Below are positions 1-14,257 of a DNA stretch of 64,000 bases, one piece after another. This DNA is from Tillus elongatus (taxonomy: Eukaryota; Arthropoda; Insecta; Coleoptera; Cleridae). The position numbers and the translations under genes are program-made. The DNA lies in contig OZ023265.1 in the NCBI GenBank assembly GCA_964006375.1, positions 154,544,547 to 154,608,546 on the forward strand, in the 5' to 3' direction. The first letter of the stretch is position 1; every line of letters starts with the position of its first letter. Under the pieces are notes generated by a model, which saw nothing but the letters and a program-made list of their open reading frames with translations, did no database searches and was not told the origin of the DNA.

Positions 1-648
1 TTTGCCGTGTCCAGATTTTCACACATGGCGATTTAAATCAAGGTCGCAATAAGTTCAAGCTTCTTCACACAGAAAAACCGCCAATGATTCATTGTATTAT
101 TAGCTCATATTAGTGATAAAATTTTCAGTGGCTTTCTGCTAGTGACTTTTAAGGCTGTGTTTGTCTATTTTCATTTAGACACACGGATGACTAGCAGATG
201 CAATCTGATTAGTAAGAATTTAAAATTGTGATTTCACTCGCTGTTTTAGAAAACCGCTTTCGGGACATTCGTTAGAGTTTTTCATCATGCCATACGTACA
301 GAGTGTCCTAATGTATGGCGCAAGAACTTTCGCTAGAAGAACTAAACTTCACCTGAGATTGATATCAGTTTTCCAACAAAAGTTACAAGAATGAACATAG
401 ATTTGAATGTAATTTGTGGTGTAAAATGTGAATACGTTTACTGTAGTATTTTAAGTTCCAATTTGATTTGGTGATTAGGCCATAAATGATACAATGTGTA
501 AAAAAATGGGGTTGGTAAAACAACAGTTATAGAAGATTGGTGGGTCTGGGATCCATTTAAGAAGCTGAAAATTTGTTGCGACAATTCCAGAGAGGTTTTT
601 GCATTGAGCTGGGCATAATTTCTGTAACAATATTGTACGTATTATAAG
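1..648. other. AT-rich stretch without recognisable gene
   Basis: No long reading frame, RNA gene or clear repeat is visible. It ends at the terminal repeat of the decayed transposon that follows. Confidence 0.4.
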
Positions 649-1466
649 TACCGGGTGTTTCCAAATAAATATCGGGCTTTGTGGTATTTATGACATTTAA
701 CTTGCAATTATAAATAATACATCAAGTGAAGGAGCAACTCGAATACTTTTTTTACAAGCGTTCAATGTGAGCACAATTCGCCACAAGTTAAAGTTCCCCA
801 GTTTGCCCCAAACATTGTTCAGTGTGTCTGGAGTAATTGTCGCAACAACTGCATCAATCCAACCCCTTGCGGTCAATCCAACGGTCTGCTACAACGTCGT
901 TTAACTAGTCGCGTTCTGAGTTATGCCATTGAGGTGACGCATCGTCTGGAAGTAGCCAAATAAAGTTATGTGGTTCAGCTTCTTCCAATTAAGGCAAGAG
1001 CCTTAGTTGTAGCGCGTCAAGGTAAGAAACACTAGTTACAGTTGCTTTAGCAAAAAGAAAGATTCATAAGCTTTTCGCCGGGATATATGGCACAAAAAAC
1101 ATTGAATTGAGGGGAGACCCGTTGCAACTATACCATGTCCACTGAGGTGAAATGTCGATTATCACTAAAGACGACACGATCCATAAAATCTTCATCGTCA
1201 TGCAGCAACCTATCGTTTTCAGAGTTGGCACGTAAGACGTAATCTGAAGGCTTTAGAGCGAGAACAACTGCAAACGATGTCCTCTCCTGAGCTGACCTTG
1301 TTCAGTCCTTTTTGTTCCGTAGTAGCCATCTTTGCCCATGCGCACAGATGTATCAACAAAACTTTTTTAAGTTTTTTCATTTAATGTTATATTTATATTT
1401 GTAAGTTAAATGTAATAAATACTACAGTGGCTTAAAACCCCCATAATAAATTTGAAACACGCTGTA
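649..1466 (-). mobile_element. Decayed mariner-like DNA transposon
   Basis: Both ends carry a related inverted repeat: the left begins TACCGGGTGTTTC and the right, reverse-complemented, begins TACAGCGTGTTTC, each followed by a block resembling ATTTATTACATTTAACTT. Both outer ends are TA, as expected for this superfamily. On the minus strand near 1140-1200 a transposase segment can be read (HDDEDFMD followed by VFSDNRHF), which is the first catalytic-Asp block of IS630/Tc1/mariner-type transposases. The frame is interrupted throughout, so the copy is dead. The assignment rests on that block and the terminal repeats; the subfamily cannot be fixed. Confidence 0.6.
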
Positions 1467-4289
<2,823 letters not shown>

Positions 4290-4624
4290 ATGTGAGGAGG
4301 CACTGTAAAAAAATGAAGAGAAAAGAGAGAGCGGGATATTTCTACCCTTAGGGCTCGTCCGAGTCTTTGCCACCCTTTGGTTTATTGTGCATGCCCTTTG
4401 TCTTTTCTACTCCACCTATTCTAAAATCACTGTGCCTTGAACTAGTCTGCACAGCAATTGGTAGGGTGAAGTTTTATATTGCCCTGTCTCCGGTCTAGAC
4501 TGACCGTAGATCAGTTGTCTTTTTCGGTCCAGAGCTTTACACTCGCACAAGATGTGCTGGGCCGATTCCTCCACCCAGATGATGGTGACCTCATTCTGCC
4601 CAGCCAGGTCGCTCGTCTCGCCTC
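4290..4624 (-). pseudogene. 3' end of an RNase-H-class LINE (ORF2 C-terminus)
   Basis: The minus-strand frame through about 4600-4450 ends in a stop (TAG) and contains QHILCECKALDRKR, followed by an SRPETGQY segment. The HILCEC-type block is typical of the extreme C-terminus of ORF2 in Jockey/I/R1-like LINEs. The upstream Cys pair normally found before it appears mutated. Past the stop there is about 150 bp of plausible 3' UTR ending in an A/G-rich then T-rich stretch. Only this 3' end is present, as expected for a 5'-truncated LINE copy. It directly abuts the RTE-type fragment to its right. Confidence 0.6.
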
Positions 4625-6480
4625 GGCATTCACTTCTTCTTCAAGTGCCGTCACCTCTTAGAAGGTTGGCTATCATCATGGCTATTCTCACTTTTGATGC
4701 TGCAGCTCTGAACAACTCAACGGAACTACAGTTGTACCATTTTCTTATGTTATTTAGCCAGAAAATGCGTCTTCTTCCTCTGTTTCTCTTTCCCCGTATC
4801 TTTCCCTGCATCATATTCTGCAACAATACATATTTCTCTCCTCTCATCACGTGGCCCAGATATTGCAGCTTCCTTATTTTAATTGTGTTCAATATCTCTT
4901 TTTCTTTTCTCATTCTTCCCACTACCTGCTCATTTGTTACCATGTCTACCCAACTTATCCTCAAGATCCTTCTATATGACCACATCTCAAATGCCTCCAG
5001 TCGATCACATATATATTTCTTTAACGTCCATGATATCATCCCATATAGCAACACCGAGAAAACGTAGCATCTCAATATTCTGACTCTAAGTTGTAAGTTA
5101 AGATCTCTACTGCATAACACGCTTCTTATTCTGTTAGATATGGTTCTGGCTTGTCCAATTCTTGATTTAATCTCTTCAGCGTACTCATTATTTTCATTGA
5201 CAGTTGTTCCCAGGTACCTGTACTTACTGACTTTCTCTACTAGTTCTCCGTTGACCGATAGGTTTTCCTGTTGCTGAACGGGTTTAGTAATGGTCATAAA
5301 TTTGGTCTTTTTGATATTTAAGGTACGTCCGCTATCCTCGCAACTCGTCACTACTTGATCTACTAAGCTCTGTAAATCTTCTATTGTTTCGGCAATGAGT
5401 ATGGTGTCGTCTGCATACCGGATATTGTTAATGGGTATTCCATTGACCTTTACTCTAATTGTTGTTTCTTCCAGCGCTCTCTGAATGATTTCTTCCGAGT
5501 AAAGATTAAATAATAGCGGCGATAGTACACATCCTTGCCTTACACCACGTTGTATTTTTACTTCTTCTGAGAGTTCATTGTCCACCTTAATATTAGTCAT
5601 CTGGCTGTAGTATAAATAATTTATTATTCCAATATCTTTCATGTCTATATTTTTACTTTTAAGTAACTGAATGAGGTGGTTGTGGCGGACTCTATCAAAT
5701 GCTTTGTTGTAGTCAACGAAACAGACAAACATCGGCTGATTGATGTCCATGCATCTTTGAGTCAACACATTGAAGGCAAACAAGGCTTCTCTTGTTACCA
5801 TTGCATTACTGAAGCCAAATTGGGTTTCGCTAATATCTTGTTCTAATTTCCTAAAAGTTCTCTGGTGTATTATCTTTAGGAATATTTTGAGAGCGTGACT
5901 TATTAGACTGATGGTTCGGTGGTCACTACATTCTTTTGCATTAACCTTTTTTGGTAATGTAATGAAGGTCGATCTAAGCCATTCGTGGGGAATGATTCTT
6001 CTGTTGTATATAGTGTTAAATAGTTCCACCAATATGCCCATCTGTGATTAGTTTAATCATTTCTGCTGGAATTTCGTCGGGTCCTGGAGCTTTATTAGAC
6101 TTACCGCGTGCATTACCTCTTCCTTTGTTATTGTTAGGCCCAAATCTCCTTCTGTGTCCTCTTCTACCATTTCTTGTTGTCTGTCATCGTTGAATAATTC
6201 CTGGATATACTCCTTCGATCTTGCCAGCTTCCCTGCAGTGTCTGGGATTATTTTGCCATCTCTGTCTAGCAAAAGATTGCTTTGGTTTTGCCTTTTTATA
6301 CCAGCCACCACCCTAATTTTTTATAGAGGTTAAGATCATCGTGTTTCACTGTCAAATCTTCTATCTCCGCACATTTTTCTTGGTACCACTTTTCTTTGGC
6401 TTCACGTATTCTTTTTCTTATCTCACTATGTATATGGTTATATGCATTGTTGTCAATATTTTTTACGTTCTTCTTTCTTC
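4625..6480 (-). pseudogene. RTE-type LINE, 5'-truncated reverse transcriptase
   Basis: The minus strand encodes a LINE reverse transcriptase in two main blocks, 6311-6057 and 6041-4641 (466 codons open). Visible motifs are FVDYNKAFDRV (motif A), RGVRQGCVLSP (motif B) and YADDTILI (motif C, the catalytic Asp pair), then a C-terminal segment with VTNEQVVGR and LQYLGHVMRG, which is characteristic of the RTE clade. Upstream, 6311-6480 can be read as the linker (REAKEKWYQEKCAEIEDL) but with frameshifts. No endonuclease domain is present, so the copy is 5'-truncated. A stop and frame change separate the two blocks. The 3' end lies near 4640, where a GAAGAAGAA-type tail is seen. Reverse transcription with this copy is not expected. 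Confidence 0.85.
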
Positions 6481-6544
6481 ATTCACTTACCAGCCTGCAA
6501 TTTACCCGTGGGTCTATAATTTTTACCTAATTTTCATTAAAAAA

Positions 6545-7210
6545 ATTCTTTAGGGAGGAGACCGCGACTTTTGAATCGTAAAAAGATTTTTTGAAATGAA
6601 CCCAAACTAGGCCCACTAGAATCCATATCCAGGTTTACATTCATTTTTTATCTGTTTACATATATACAGGGTGACGCATTTCTACGGTAAATATAATTAT
6701 TATACAAAATACGAGAAAAAATTGTATACGTTGATAATAGCGTGTCTTGTGCTGCATCTTATAAAATTATTTTGACAATCACAGGCTGGCCCGCCCATAA
6801 GGCGTTGGTGATGCGTAAATTTATTTTTTCGAGCACCCTTATTTTATTGAATTTCTGCATTTTTTATCAAAATATGATACATGTTTGTAAAAAAAAATCA
6901 AGACGCAGCAAGTGCGTTTTGGTAGCAAATTTTCATTAAATGCTTCAAAATTCAATAACTCAATTTGCTATTAACCTAAGGTTTGTTGGCTTGGAAACCA
7001 GTTTTCTCGGAGACATTTTAAGTTTATTTTCGGCAAATGTATGTACATTTTTAAATAAGAAGTTCTTTTGATAAAGTATGGTACACTAATTTTACTATAT
7101 AGGCTATACCGGTAATCAGATTGATGCCTGCTTGCATTAGAGATACATATTTGTCATTAACAACATGTTTATTAGAATTCACTTCCATAACGCACTTCCT
7201 GCGTCCCGAC
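6545..7210 (+). repeat. Composite dispersed repeat, copy 1 (modules W and X)
   Basis: Contains the block beginning GGAGGAGACCGCGACTTTTG, a TATATACAGGGTGACGC segment, the GGCCCATAAGTCGTTGG-like block (here diverged) and the X module (6899-7210). Blocks of the same order recur at 8041-8960 (inverted), 42467-43490, 48639-49444 and around the Gypsy insertion. No coding capacity. Confidence 0.7.
6899..7210 (+). repeat. X module (about 310-bp inverted-repeat unit)
   Basis: Starts with GACGCAGCAAGTGCGTT and ends with its inverse (AACGCACTTCCTGCGTC). The next 20 or so bases inside each end (a GAATTTTCATTAAA-like block) are also inverted. MITE-like in shape but always seen embedded in the composite repeat. 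Confidence 0.65.
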
Positions 7211-8040
7211 TTTTTTGTTTTCTTGTTTCTTCCACAAACATTATATAGCTGTTATAGGGATTTATTTAAAGTGATAAGTTTAGTTTAAAAAAATTAGAAT
7301 TTTATTTCATAATATTTTGCTAAAATTCAAATAAGATATGGAGATTGATAAAAAGCACTTATATCCGTCAATGAAAATAAATTGAACATTTAATTTATCC
7401 TACCAAATTAGTTCTGTGATGAGAGTATTGTGTTTCAGTTTTTTAGTATTACTATGCAAATGCAAGTCGTGTTTTGGATAATTATTAAGAAATCCGTTAC
7501 ATAATATCTAATATAATATTCATTTCTGAATCACAAGTGTTGGTATTTGCTAAACCATAAATTTTTATCACCGCGCTAAATGTCAAGCAGTCGGATTACG
7601 AAACAAGAAAATACTAAACCTCGGGCCCGATTTTTCTAATAAAATGTATACCGAAACTAAATCAATCTCTGACTTTTCTAATAAAATGTATGCCCAAACA
7701 AAATCCATCACAGACTTCAGTCTAACTGGAAAAACTAAAACGTCCAAGCGGCCTCTGGTTTCAGTGCTCATTCCGCTCTGTTGTCAGATATCTGATATTA
7801 TCCCTGGAATGCATAAACTGGGCCTCACACGCCCCGAAATAATTTGGTTACATATAATTTGTTGTAAATTATTTCAAGCAGCTTGTGCATTTACATAGAT
7901 ATGTTCATTTGTTCATTGATTCATTCATTGTTCGGTGTCTTTGGCTGCGGTTTAGGTTAAACCGTTCGCACAATTAAGATCCTGTCCATATCTATGCTCT
8001 AAACACGTATTTATTTAACACACAGTTGATTCAAAAATAA
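7211..8040. other. Unassigned spacer with a 42-bp tandem duplication
   Basis: Two diverged 42-bp units lie at 7632-7673 and 7674-7715 (each starts TTTTCTAATAAAATGTAT). The rest has no supported gene. The stretch separates two inverted copies of the composite repeat. Confidence 0.5.
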
Positions 8041-8960
8041 TCAAGTGTACTTAGAAATTAAAAAAAAAAACTCTGGACGCAGCAAGTGCGTTATGGCAGT
8101 GAATTTTTATAAAAATGCTTTGAATATCAAATATATCTTTTTAATGCAAGCAGTCATCAATTTGGTTACCGGTATAACCTATATAGTAGGAACAACGTGC
8201 CATATTTTACCAAAATAACTTATTGTTTAAAAACGTACAAACATTTTCCGAAAACAACCTTAAAATGCTTCCGAGAAAACTAGTTTCGTAGCCGACGAAC
8301 CTTGAGTTAATAGCAAATTGAGTTATTGAATTTTGAAGCATTAATGAAAATTCGTTACCAAAACGCACTTACTGCGTTTCGATTTTTTTACAAACATGCA
8401 TCCTATTTCGATGAAAATGCAATAAGGAATGCCATATTTTATCAAAATATTGAAAATGTACAAAAATTTTCCGACAATAAACCTCAAACGTTGGTTTCCT
8501 AGCCAACAAACCTGAGGTTAATAGCAAATTGAGTTATTGAAATTTGAAGCGTTCAATGAAAATTTGCTACAAAAACGCACTTACTGCGTCTTGATTTTTT
8601 TTCTTACAAACATATTTCGATAAAAAATGCAATAAAATAAGCCTGTTCAAAAAAAATTGTTGGGATCACCAACGACTTATGGGCCAACCGGTGAGTGTCA
8701 AAATAATTTTATAAGATGCAGCTTAAGACACCCTATAATACAATTTTTTCTCGTCTCCTGTATAATAATAATTATATTCAGCTTTACCGTAGAAACGCGT
8801 CACCTTGTATATATGTAAACAGATCAAAACTGAACGTAAACCCGGATATGTATACCAGGGGGTCTATTTTGCGCTCATTTGAAGAAATCTTTTGAAAATT
8901 CTAAAGCTGCGGTCTCCTCATTGACGAATTTTCTGTACGAAAATTAGCTAAAAATTATGG
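8041..8960 (-). repeat. Composite dispersed repeat, copy 2 (inverted)
   Basis: Carries a full X module at 8073-8381 in reverse orientation, a second partial X module at about 8420-8600, then the W blocks in reverse order (ACCAACGACTTATGGGCC, GCGTCACCTTGTATATATG, GCGGTCTCCTCATTG). With copy 1 it forms a large imperfect inverted repeat around 7.2-8.0 kb. Confidence 0.7.
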
Positions 8961-9330
8961 ACCGTTAAACCATAAACTTAACTTAAACTACCGCCAAAGC
9001 ATCAAACAGAAAATAACTAACCTGTTGCATATCAGTCCCTTTTGTAAAACTTAGATCCTTTATATGTGTTGATAAAACATAACAAACACTGTTTAATCCA
9101 TCCACTAACATTAATAACGGAATAATTTGCACTTGTATATAAAAATTTCCCAAATAACACAAATAATTCGTCGACTCAAACAAATAAACATATAAACACT
9201 CTCATATCATACGATAAACGTCAGTTACAGCGTCTAACAGACCTGCGCAATAATATCAAATGTTCCGTTACCAGGGCAACGACATACTAGATCTCATATA
9301 AGGTATTGTCAATCAAACGCGGTGATTTAA

Positions 9331-9640
9331 AAAAAATGTTTCAAATTTGAATAGCTAGATTTTCTATAAACTTAGAAAGCTAAATTTTGACACATAGTTA
9401 GGTATTTTCCGAAGCAATATGTACACCAAATTTTATCGAAATATCTTTGTAATTTTCGGAGAAAAAATTTTTTTTTGAAAGAAAACTCAAATTTTTCCAG
9501 GAAAACCTTGTCCGATTCTCCTGGCTAACGAACTCATCCAAGCTATTAATAAAAGAAAGAAACTCGTCGAGTTTCATCAAAATCGGTTAATTATTTTTTG
9601 AGTTGTCGGTTGGTTAATAAAAGTTCACTAAAAATTCCAT
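9331..9640 (-). repeat. Y module of the composite repeat
   Basis: Contains inverted versions of the block with GGCTTGGATAAGTTCGTTAG (here CTAACGAACTCATCCAAGC), as also seen at 29690-29940, 42480-42600, 45470-45866 and 56350-56560. Non-coding. The preceding 8961-9330 shows nothing I can assign. Confidence 0.65.
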
Positions 9641-9749
9641 TAGTAGCCCGTATTTATACCTTCCGGGCCTCGGAAGCCCGTCTACTCATAATTCATAAAA
9701 AACAAGTGTTGACTTGTTCATAGCTGGCTGATAGTTATTATAATTCAGC

Positions 9750-10124
9750 ATGCACTTACTGTACCGAATTGTGCGTGACGGCTACGAAAAACTACTGTTG
9801 CAATGGACAACTGAATGTCATGATCTGCCTTCTGGAGAAAGCGATGTATCAGAAGCAGAAAATGATTACAGAGAAGACACAAATTTCGAATTGGTTTCTG
9901 GTCCGTATCCTCGAACCAATAGTGATGATCATAACGATAATTCAGAGCATGATGCTGACGATATTTATTATCCAACCTTTGCTTCAATGATTGGGTACAA
10001 TGCTCCAATTTTTGTGATTTGGAGTCTAGAACCTCCGGCAAAGAATACAATTCAACCATATAACATTATTCTGCGTGTTAGTTTTCAGTTAGTAGTCAGT
10101 TTTCAGTCCAATTTAGGAACCTAA
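9750..10124 (+). pseudogene. Possible piggyBac-like N-terminal fragment (weak)
   Basis: A 124-codon frame begins MHLLYRIVRDGYEKLLLQW and continues with an acidic, Ser/Asp-rich stretch (SGESDVSEAEND, then DDHNDNSEHDADD). Acidic low-complexity N-termini of this kind are common in piggyBac-type transposases, but no catalytic block follows and the frame ends in ordinary AT-rich DNA. A fragment of some other transposon ORF, or chance, is equally possible. Confidence 0.25.
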
Positions 10125-10395
10125 AAATTACCAATTGTGGAATTGAAATTCAAAATTACATTTAAGGATATTTATAGGTCAAATTGAAAAAAGTTTTGAC
10201 CAATTTAGTTACTTGTAAATTACTGACTTTGGAATAATTTTAATAGTCAAAAATAGGCTAATTGAGAGCTGCATCCTCAAATTTATAGTGATTCTGACAA
10301 TCAAGCCAACATTTTGGTTAATTATTACTAAATTACAACCTGCTTAGGTTATTTGGACTCTAGTGCTGGTTAATGTGCCTTAATTTGTTGCTTGG

Positions 10396-10398
<3 letters not shown>
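10125..10398. other. Unassigned AT-rich spacer
   Basis: Contains short reiterated phrases such as AATTTAGTTACTTG and TTTCAGTTAG but no gene, and leads into a TA tract. Confidence 0.3.

Positions 10399-10464
<66 letters not shown>
10399..10464. repeat. (TA)n microsatellite, left of the intact transposon
   Basis: About 33 TA units ending exactly at the transposon's first base. A second TA tract begins exactly at its other end, so the element was inserted into one TA tract. Confidence 0.95.
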
Positions 10465-10467
<3 letters not shown>

Positions 10468-10805
10468 TGTGGAACAGCCAAATGGAATAAATTCGATAAC
10501 GGATAAATGAGGACGTGTTGGGAAAAACGCTTGGACACGTCGATTTGTATTTTTAACTGCGCATCTTTTTCAAGAAAAAAAAATTATATAGGGTGCGTCA
10601 TGTGACAGTGGCCAATACCAACTTTCTTATTTTAAATACAAGCCCCTGTATATTATTAATTTTTTGGATTCTTCAGAAAATTCTAGACATAATTCATGTA
10701 CAATGTCCTATACCTATCTTCAACTGTTTCGGAAATATTAAGTATTTTCAGATTTATTACAAAAATTAACATTAAAAATAGAAAATTATTTTATTTCACA
10801 AATTC
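10465..10805 (+). repeat. Left terminal inverted repeat of the DD41D transposon
   Basis: Reverse-complement of 12190-12532, with a handful of mismatches. Begins CAGTGTGGAACAGCCAAATG. Confidence 0.9.
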
Positions 10806-10861
10806 TAATAAGAAATACTGATTATTTCTTAATAATTTAAAAAAACAAAAAAAAATTAATG

Positions 10862-11950
10862 TCAATGTAGTAAATGTTCAAAATGCTCGCCACGAACATC
10901 TTGGCAACATGCTAATCTGGTATAGAAATGTCTTCTAACATTACTCAACATCTCAGGCGTGACTGATCTAATCGCAAGCGTGATTCGTCTTTTTAAGTCA
11001 TCTAAGTTGAGGGGCTTAGTTTTGTATACAATACTTTTGACATATCCCCACAAAAAGTAGTCTAATAGCGACAGATCAGGAGATCGTGCTGGCCATTCTA
11101 TAGATCCGCGCCTCCCTATCCACCGATTTGGAAAAATTTGGTTCAGGTACTGCCGGACATTGATTTGGTAATGGGGCGGTGCTCCATCTTGCTGAAACCA
11201 TATTTTATTGGCAGGAACTTGTGGGTTTGCTGGATCTGGATATAAGTTTGTCAAAGTTGGCACGACATTATTTTGGAGCAGTTCTAAATATTTATCCCCA
11301 TTCAAGTTGCCATCAATGAAAAAGGGACCTACGATATGATTTCCAACAATTCCTGCCCAAACATGAACTTTTTCAGGATATTGCGTATGTTCCTCTCTCA
11401 TCCAATGAGGATTCTCATTAGACCAATAGCGGCAATTTTGACGATTAACATGACCGTGAAGTGTAAATGTGCTCTCATCAGAAAACAAAACATCTTCTAA
11501 TTGGATCACATTGTTATCTAACATTGCCATCATTTGTTCACAAAAATACGTTCTCCTATCGAAATCGTCCTCCATGAGCTCCTGAGTTAGTATCATTTTA
11601 TAGGGATGCATTTTACGTTCCTTTAATGTTCGAAAAATTGCTGTGTGGCTAACGTTGAATAGTTGGGCTGCTTGTCGACCAGAAGTATGTGGGTTTTCTT
11701 GAAACTCAAGCGTAATATCCAATTTCGTATCATCACTTACTGCATTGGCAGCTACTTTTTTTATCTGTCTCACATGACCAAGCTCGCGAAACTGCTTTTC
11801 TATTTTGCTAATTGTTTCTTGGGATACAGGCGGCAAATTTGGAAATTTTTCGTGAAATAAGCGAGACACTTCCATCTGTGTCCGTGTGTTATCTCCATAA
11901 CCAATCATTTGTAGAATGGTTATTTTGTGCATTTCTGTTAAATGAACCAT
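10862..11950 (-). CDS. Mariner-superfamily transposase, DD41D type, apparently intact
   Basis: A 362-residue open frame on the minus strand starting at the first ATG after the terminal repeat. The N-terminal third (residues about 1-130) is a paired helix-turn-helix DNA-binding region, including NPHTSGRQAAQLFNVSHTA and the conserved KMHPYKM. The catalytic core shows three aspartates: LFSDESTF, FQQDGAPPHY and SLLDYFLWG. I count 41 residues between the second and third Asp, hence DD41D, a spacing known from the rosa/Visitor-like groups. Linker motifs GHVNRQNCRYWS and WPARSPDLS are intact, and the C-terminus ends RGEHFEHLLH. It would bind the inverted repeats and cut and paste at TA. No stop or frameshift is visible, so activity is possible but untested. 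Confidence 0.92.
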   Translation of the reverse strand: MVHLTEMHKITILQMIGYGDNTRTQMEVSRLFHEKFPNLPPVSQETISKIEKQFRELGHVRQIKKVAANAVSDDTKLDITLEFQENPHTSGRQAAQLFNVSHTAIFRTLKERKMHPYKMILTQELMEDDFDRRTYFCEQMMAMLDNNVIQLEDVLFSDESTFTLHGHVNRQNCRYWSNENPHWMREEHTQYPEKVHVWAGIVGNHIVGPFFIDGNLNGDKYLELLQNNVVPTLTNLYPDPANPQVPANKIWFQQDGAPPHYQINVRQYLNQIFPNRWIGRRGSIEWPARSPDLSLLDYFLWGYVKSIVYKTKPLNLDDLKRRITLAIRSVTPEMLSNVRRHFYTRLACCQDVRGEHFEHLLH

Positions 11951-12189
11951 TTTTCTGATATTATTACGTACAGTTAACGAAATTCAAACGACAATAGCAC
12001 TGACACTAATCACTACTGTCATGCAGGCAGACAACAAGTTGCTAAGGCTACGAGTTTTATACGAACAGAAAGAAAACTGTTTTTGTTTTTGTTTCATTTC
12101 ATATCAGTAAAAAGAAACGCAGGAATGGTTTTTGTTTACTTTCTCATTATCAAGAGCTGAATGGGAAATAAGTATTGAATGCAATATAG

Positions 12190-12529
12190 CGAATTTGTGA
12201 AATAAAATAATTTTCTATTTTTAATGTTCATTTTTGTAATAAATCTGAAAATACTTAATATTTCCGAAACAGTTGAAGATAGGTATAGAACATTGTACAT
12301 GAATTATGTCTAGAATTTTCTGAGGAATCCAAAAAATTTATAATATACAGGGGCTTGTGTTTAAAATAAGAAAGTTGGTATTGGCCACTGTCACATGACG
12401 CACCCTATATAATTTTTTTTTTCTTGAAAAAGATGCGCAGTTAAAAATACAAATCGACGTGTCCAAGCGTTTTTCCCAACACGCCCTCATTTATCCGTTA
12501 TCGAATTTATTCCATTTGGCTGTTCCACA

Positions 12530-12532
<3 letters not shown>
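12190..12532 (-). repeat. Right terminal inverted repeat of the DD41D transposon
   Basis: Inverse of 10465-10805; ends in CTG followed by the TA tract. Confidence 0.9.

Positions 12533-12599
<67 letters not shown>
12533..12599. repeat. (TA)n microsatellite, right of the intact transposon
   Basis: About 33 TA units, continuing the tract interrupted by the transposon. Confidence 0.95.
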
Positions 12600-12601
<2 letters not shown>

Positions 12602-12684
12602 TTAGGAATATTGCACTACACTGTAATCACTTTTAAATATACACTTTATTTGTTTGCTGTACGTTTGTGATTTCTTATTGGTTT

Positions 12685-12729
12685 GCGTGGACTGCAGTTT
12701 CGAACCGTCCCGGTTCATCATCAGCACGC
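12685..12729 (-). ncRNA. Type I hammerhead ribozyme motif, complete
   Basis: Read on the minus strand: GCGTG (stem I), CTGATGA core, one unpaired T, GAACC/GGTTC stem II with a GGGAC loop, GAAAC core, TGCA loop flanked by the two-base stem III (AC/GT), GTC, then CACGC, which pairs perfectly with the initial GCGTG. The cleavage site would be after the C at 12690. All invariant core bases are present. Hammerheads with very short stem III are known from Penelope-like retroelements and retrozymes; this about 148-bp segment between two TA tracts is probably such a fragment. Self-cleavage is inferred from the fold only. Confidence 0.75.
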
Positions 12730-12746
12730 TACTCAGTAGCAATAAA

Positions 12747-12747
<1 letters not shown>

Positions 12748-12814
<67 letters not shown>
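12748..12814. repeat. (TA)n microsatellite
   Basis: About 33 TA units adjoining the hammerhead-bearing segment. Confidence 0.95.
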
Positions 12815-12816
<2 letters not shown>

Positions 12817-13600
12817 TTTTGTTTTTTATATATACATGATCGAAGTAAAGATTAAAAGATTAACATTCAGATCCTTTTTTCTTTCTTCTTTTTTTATATC
12901 GGGCTTCAGTAGCCCGGATTATGCATATGCCTAAGTATCCTAGAGTCAAGGTTACCACGCAAGTTTGATCGTGCCCCTTTATTTAATGGGGATGAGTTCG
13001 ATTCCTATTCTTGATCGGATATTGTTTGCAATAAAGTGGAGGACAGGGTTAGTTTGGTACCTATAAGGTACTAATTAGCGATCTTATTATTAAAAGTAAT
13101 CCAACCGTTACCTTTACTACACTTATGCGTTACTTTATTTTTTTCTTGTAAAAATAATAATCTTTTAGTTTCTATTTTTACAAACTTAAAACATTCGCTC
13201 ATTTACTTGAAAGATAAATATTAAGGTGCCAAGGTTAATATTCTCATAAGCTTTTCTGCTGTATTTACTTTTGATGCCCTTTGCAACAATGTGTTTATTG
13301 ACAGATAAATTTAGAAGTTATTGGAAAGATAAAAATATAAGTTAAATATTTGCTTATCGTTTGTTATCACTGCCATGTTGTTGCAGCTGATAGAAATGTT
13401 TGTCTTTCACTCAAGTGAAAAGTATGCAGTGGTGTGGCTTTATTGATTTTACGGATGGTGATTGGTAACATTAAATATTTATACGTATATTTTTTACCGT
13501 TACTGATAAGGTCTATACACTTTTAAATAGATAATATGCGCTATGCGATATGCGATAGTAATGAAATATTTTTTCAATTGGCAGTGTACTGACTACGTGA
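12815..13600. other. Unassigned stretch with a small hairpin
   Basis: A CGGGCT...AGCCCG hairpin lies at about 12900-12917, and a GAGTTCGATTCCT phrase at about 12990 resembles a Pol III B box without a matching A box or cloverleaf. No gene is supported. Confidence 0.35.
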
Positions 13601-14257
13601 CGAATAGGTGCAAACTTTGCGCGCACAATGTTGCAAGAACAGTATTCTGCGAACCCTTAAGTTTCAGATTCAACCGTCATTGCCCTTCATTTTACTAAAA
13701 TATTTACAGAAAATTCATTTCAAATAGACCCTTTCTCTGATGCTTTGGAAGTAGTTTTAGTTAAGTTGATGCTTTCGCTGTAGGTTTAGTGAAGTTTATG
13801 ATTTAACGATCCCTAACTTTTAGCTAATTTTCGCAGACCAAATTCGTTAATGCATTTTTGCATTTTTTATCGAAATATGATGCGTTTGTAAAAAAAATCT
13901 GGACGCAGTAAGAGCCTTTTGGTAGCGAATTTTCTTTAAATCCTTCAAATTTCAATAACTAAATTCGCTATTAACGTAAACGTTGTTGATTAGGAAACCA
14001 ACATTTAAGTTTATTTTCAGAAAATTTTTGTATATTTTCAAAACATAAGTAATTTTGATAAAATATAGTACATTGTTTCTACTACATAGGCTATACCGGT
14101 AATCAGATCGATGCCTGCTCGCATTTGCTTTTAAAAACATTTTTATGGAAATTCACTTCCATAACACACTTGCTGCATCCAGACTTTTGAAAAATGTTTA
14201 TATATTTTCAAACAATAAAGTTATTTTGATGAAATATGGTACATTGTTCATACTATA
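13601..14257 (+). repeat. Composite dispersed repeat, left part of an interrupted copy
   Basis: Includes the Y-type block (TTCAAATAGACCCTTTCTCTG), a full X module at 13901-14184 and the start of a further X-like tail that is interrupted at TA (14256-14257) by the foldback transposon. The tail resumes at 17168. Confidence 0.65.

Larger units (their letters stand above)
10465..12532 (-). mobile_element. Complete DD41D mariner-like transposon
   Basis: A 2068-bp element with long inverted repeats (about 341 bp each, 10465-10805 and 12190-12532) starting CAGTGTGGAACAGCC at both ends and flanked on both sides by TA repeats, the expected target. The two repeats differ at only a few positions (for example one base in the GTGTTGGGAAAAACG region), so the copy is fairly young. 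It encodes one open transposase on the minus strand. Each terminal repeat also contains a GGGTGCGTC...GCCCCTGTAT sub-block resembling the ends of other elements in this window. Confidence 0.9.
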
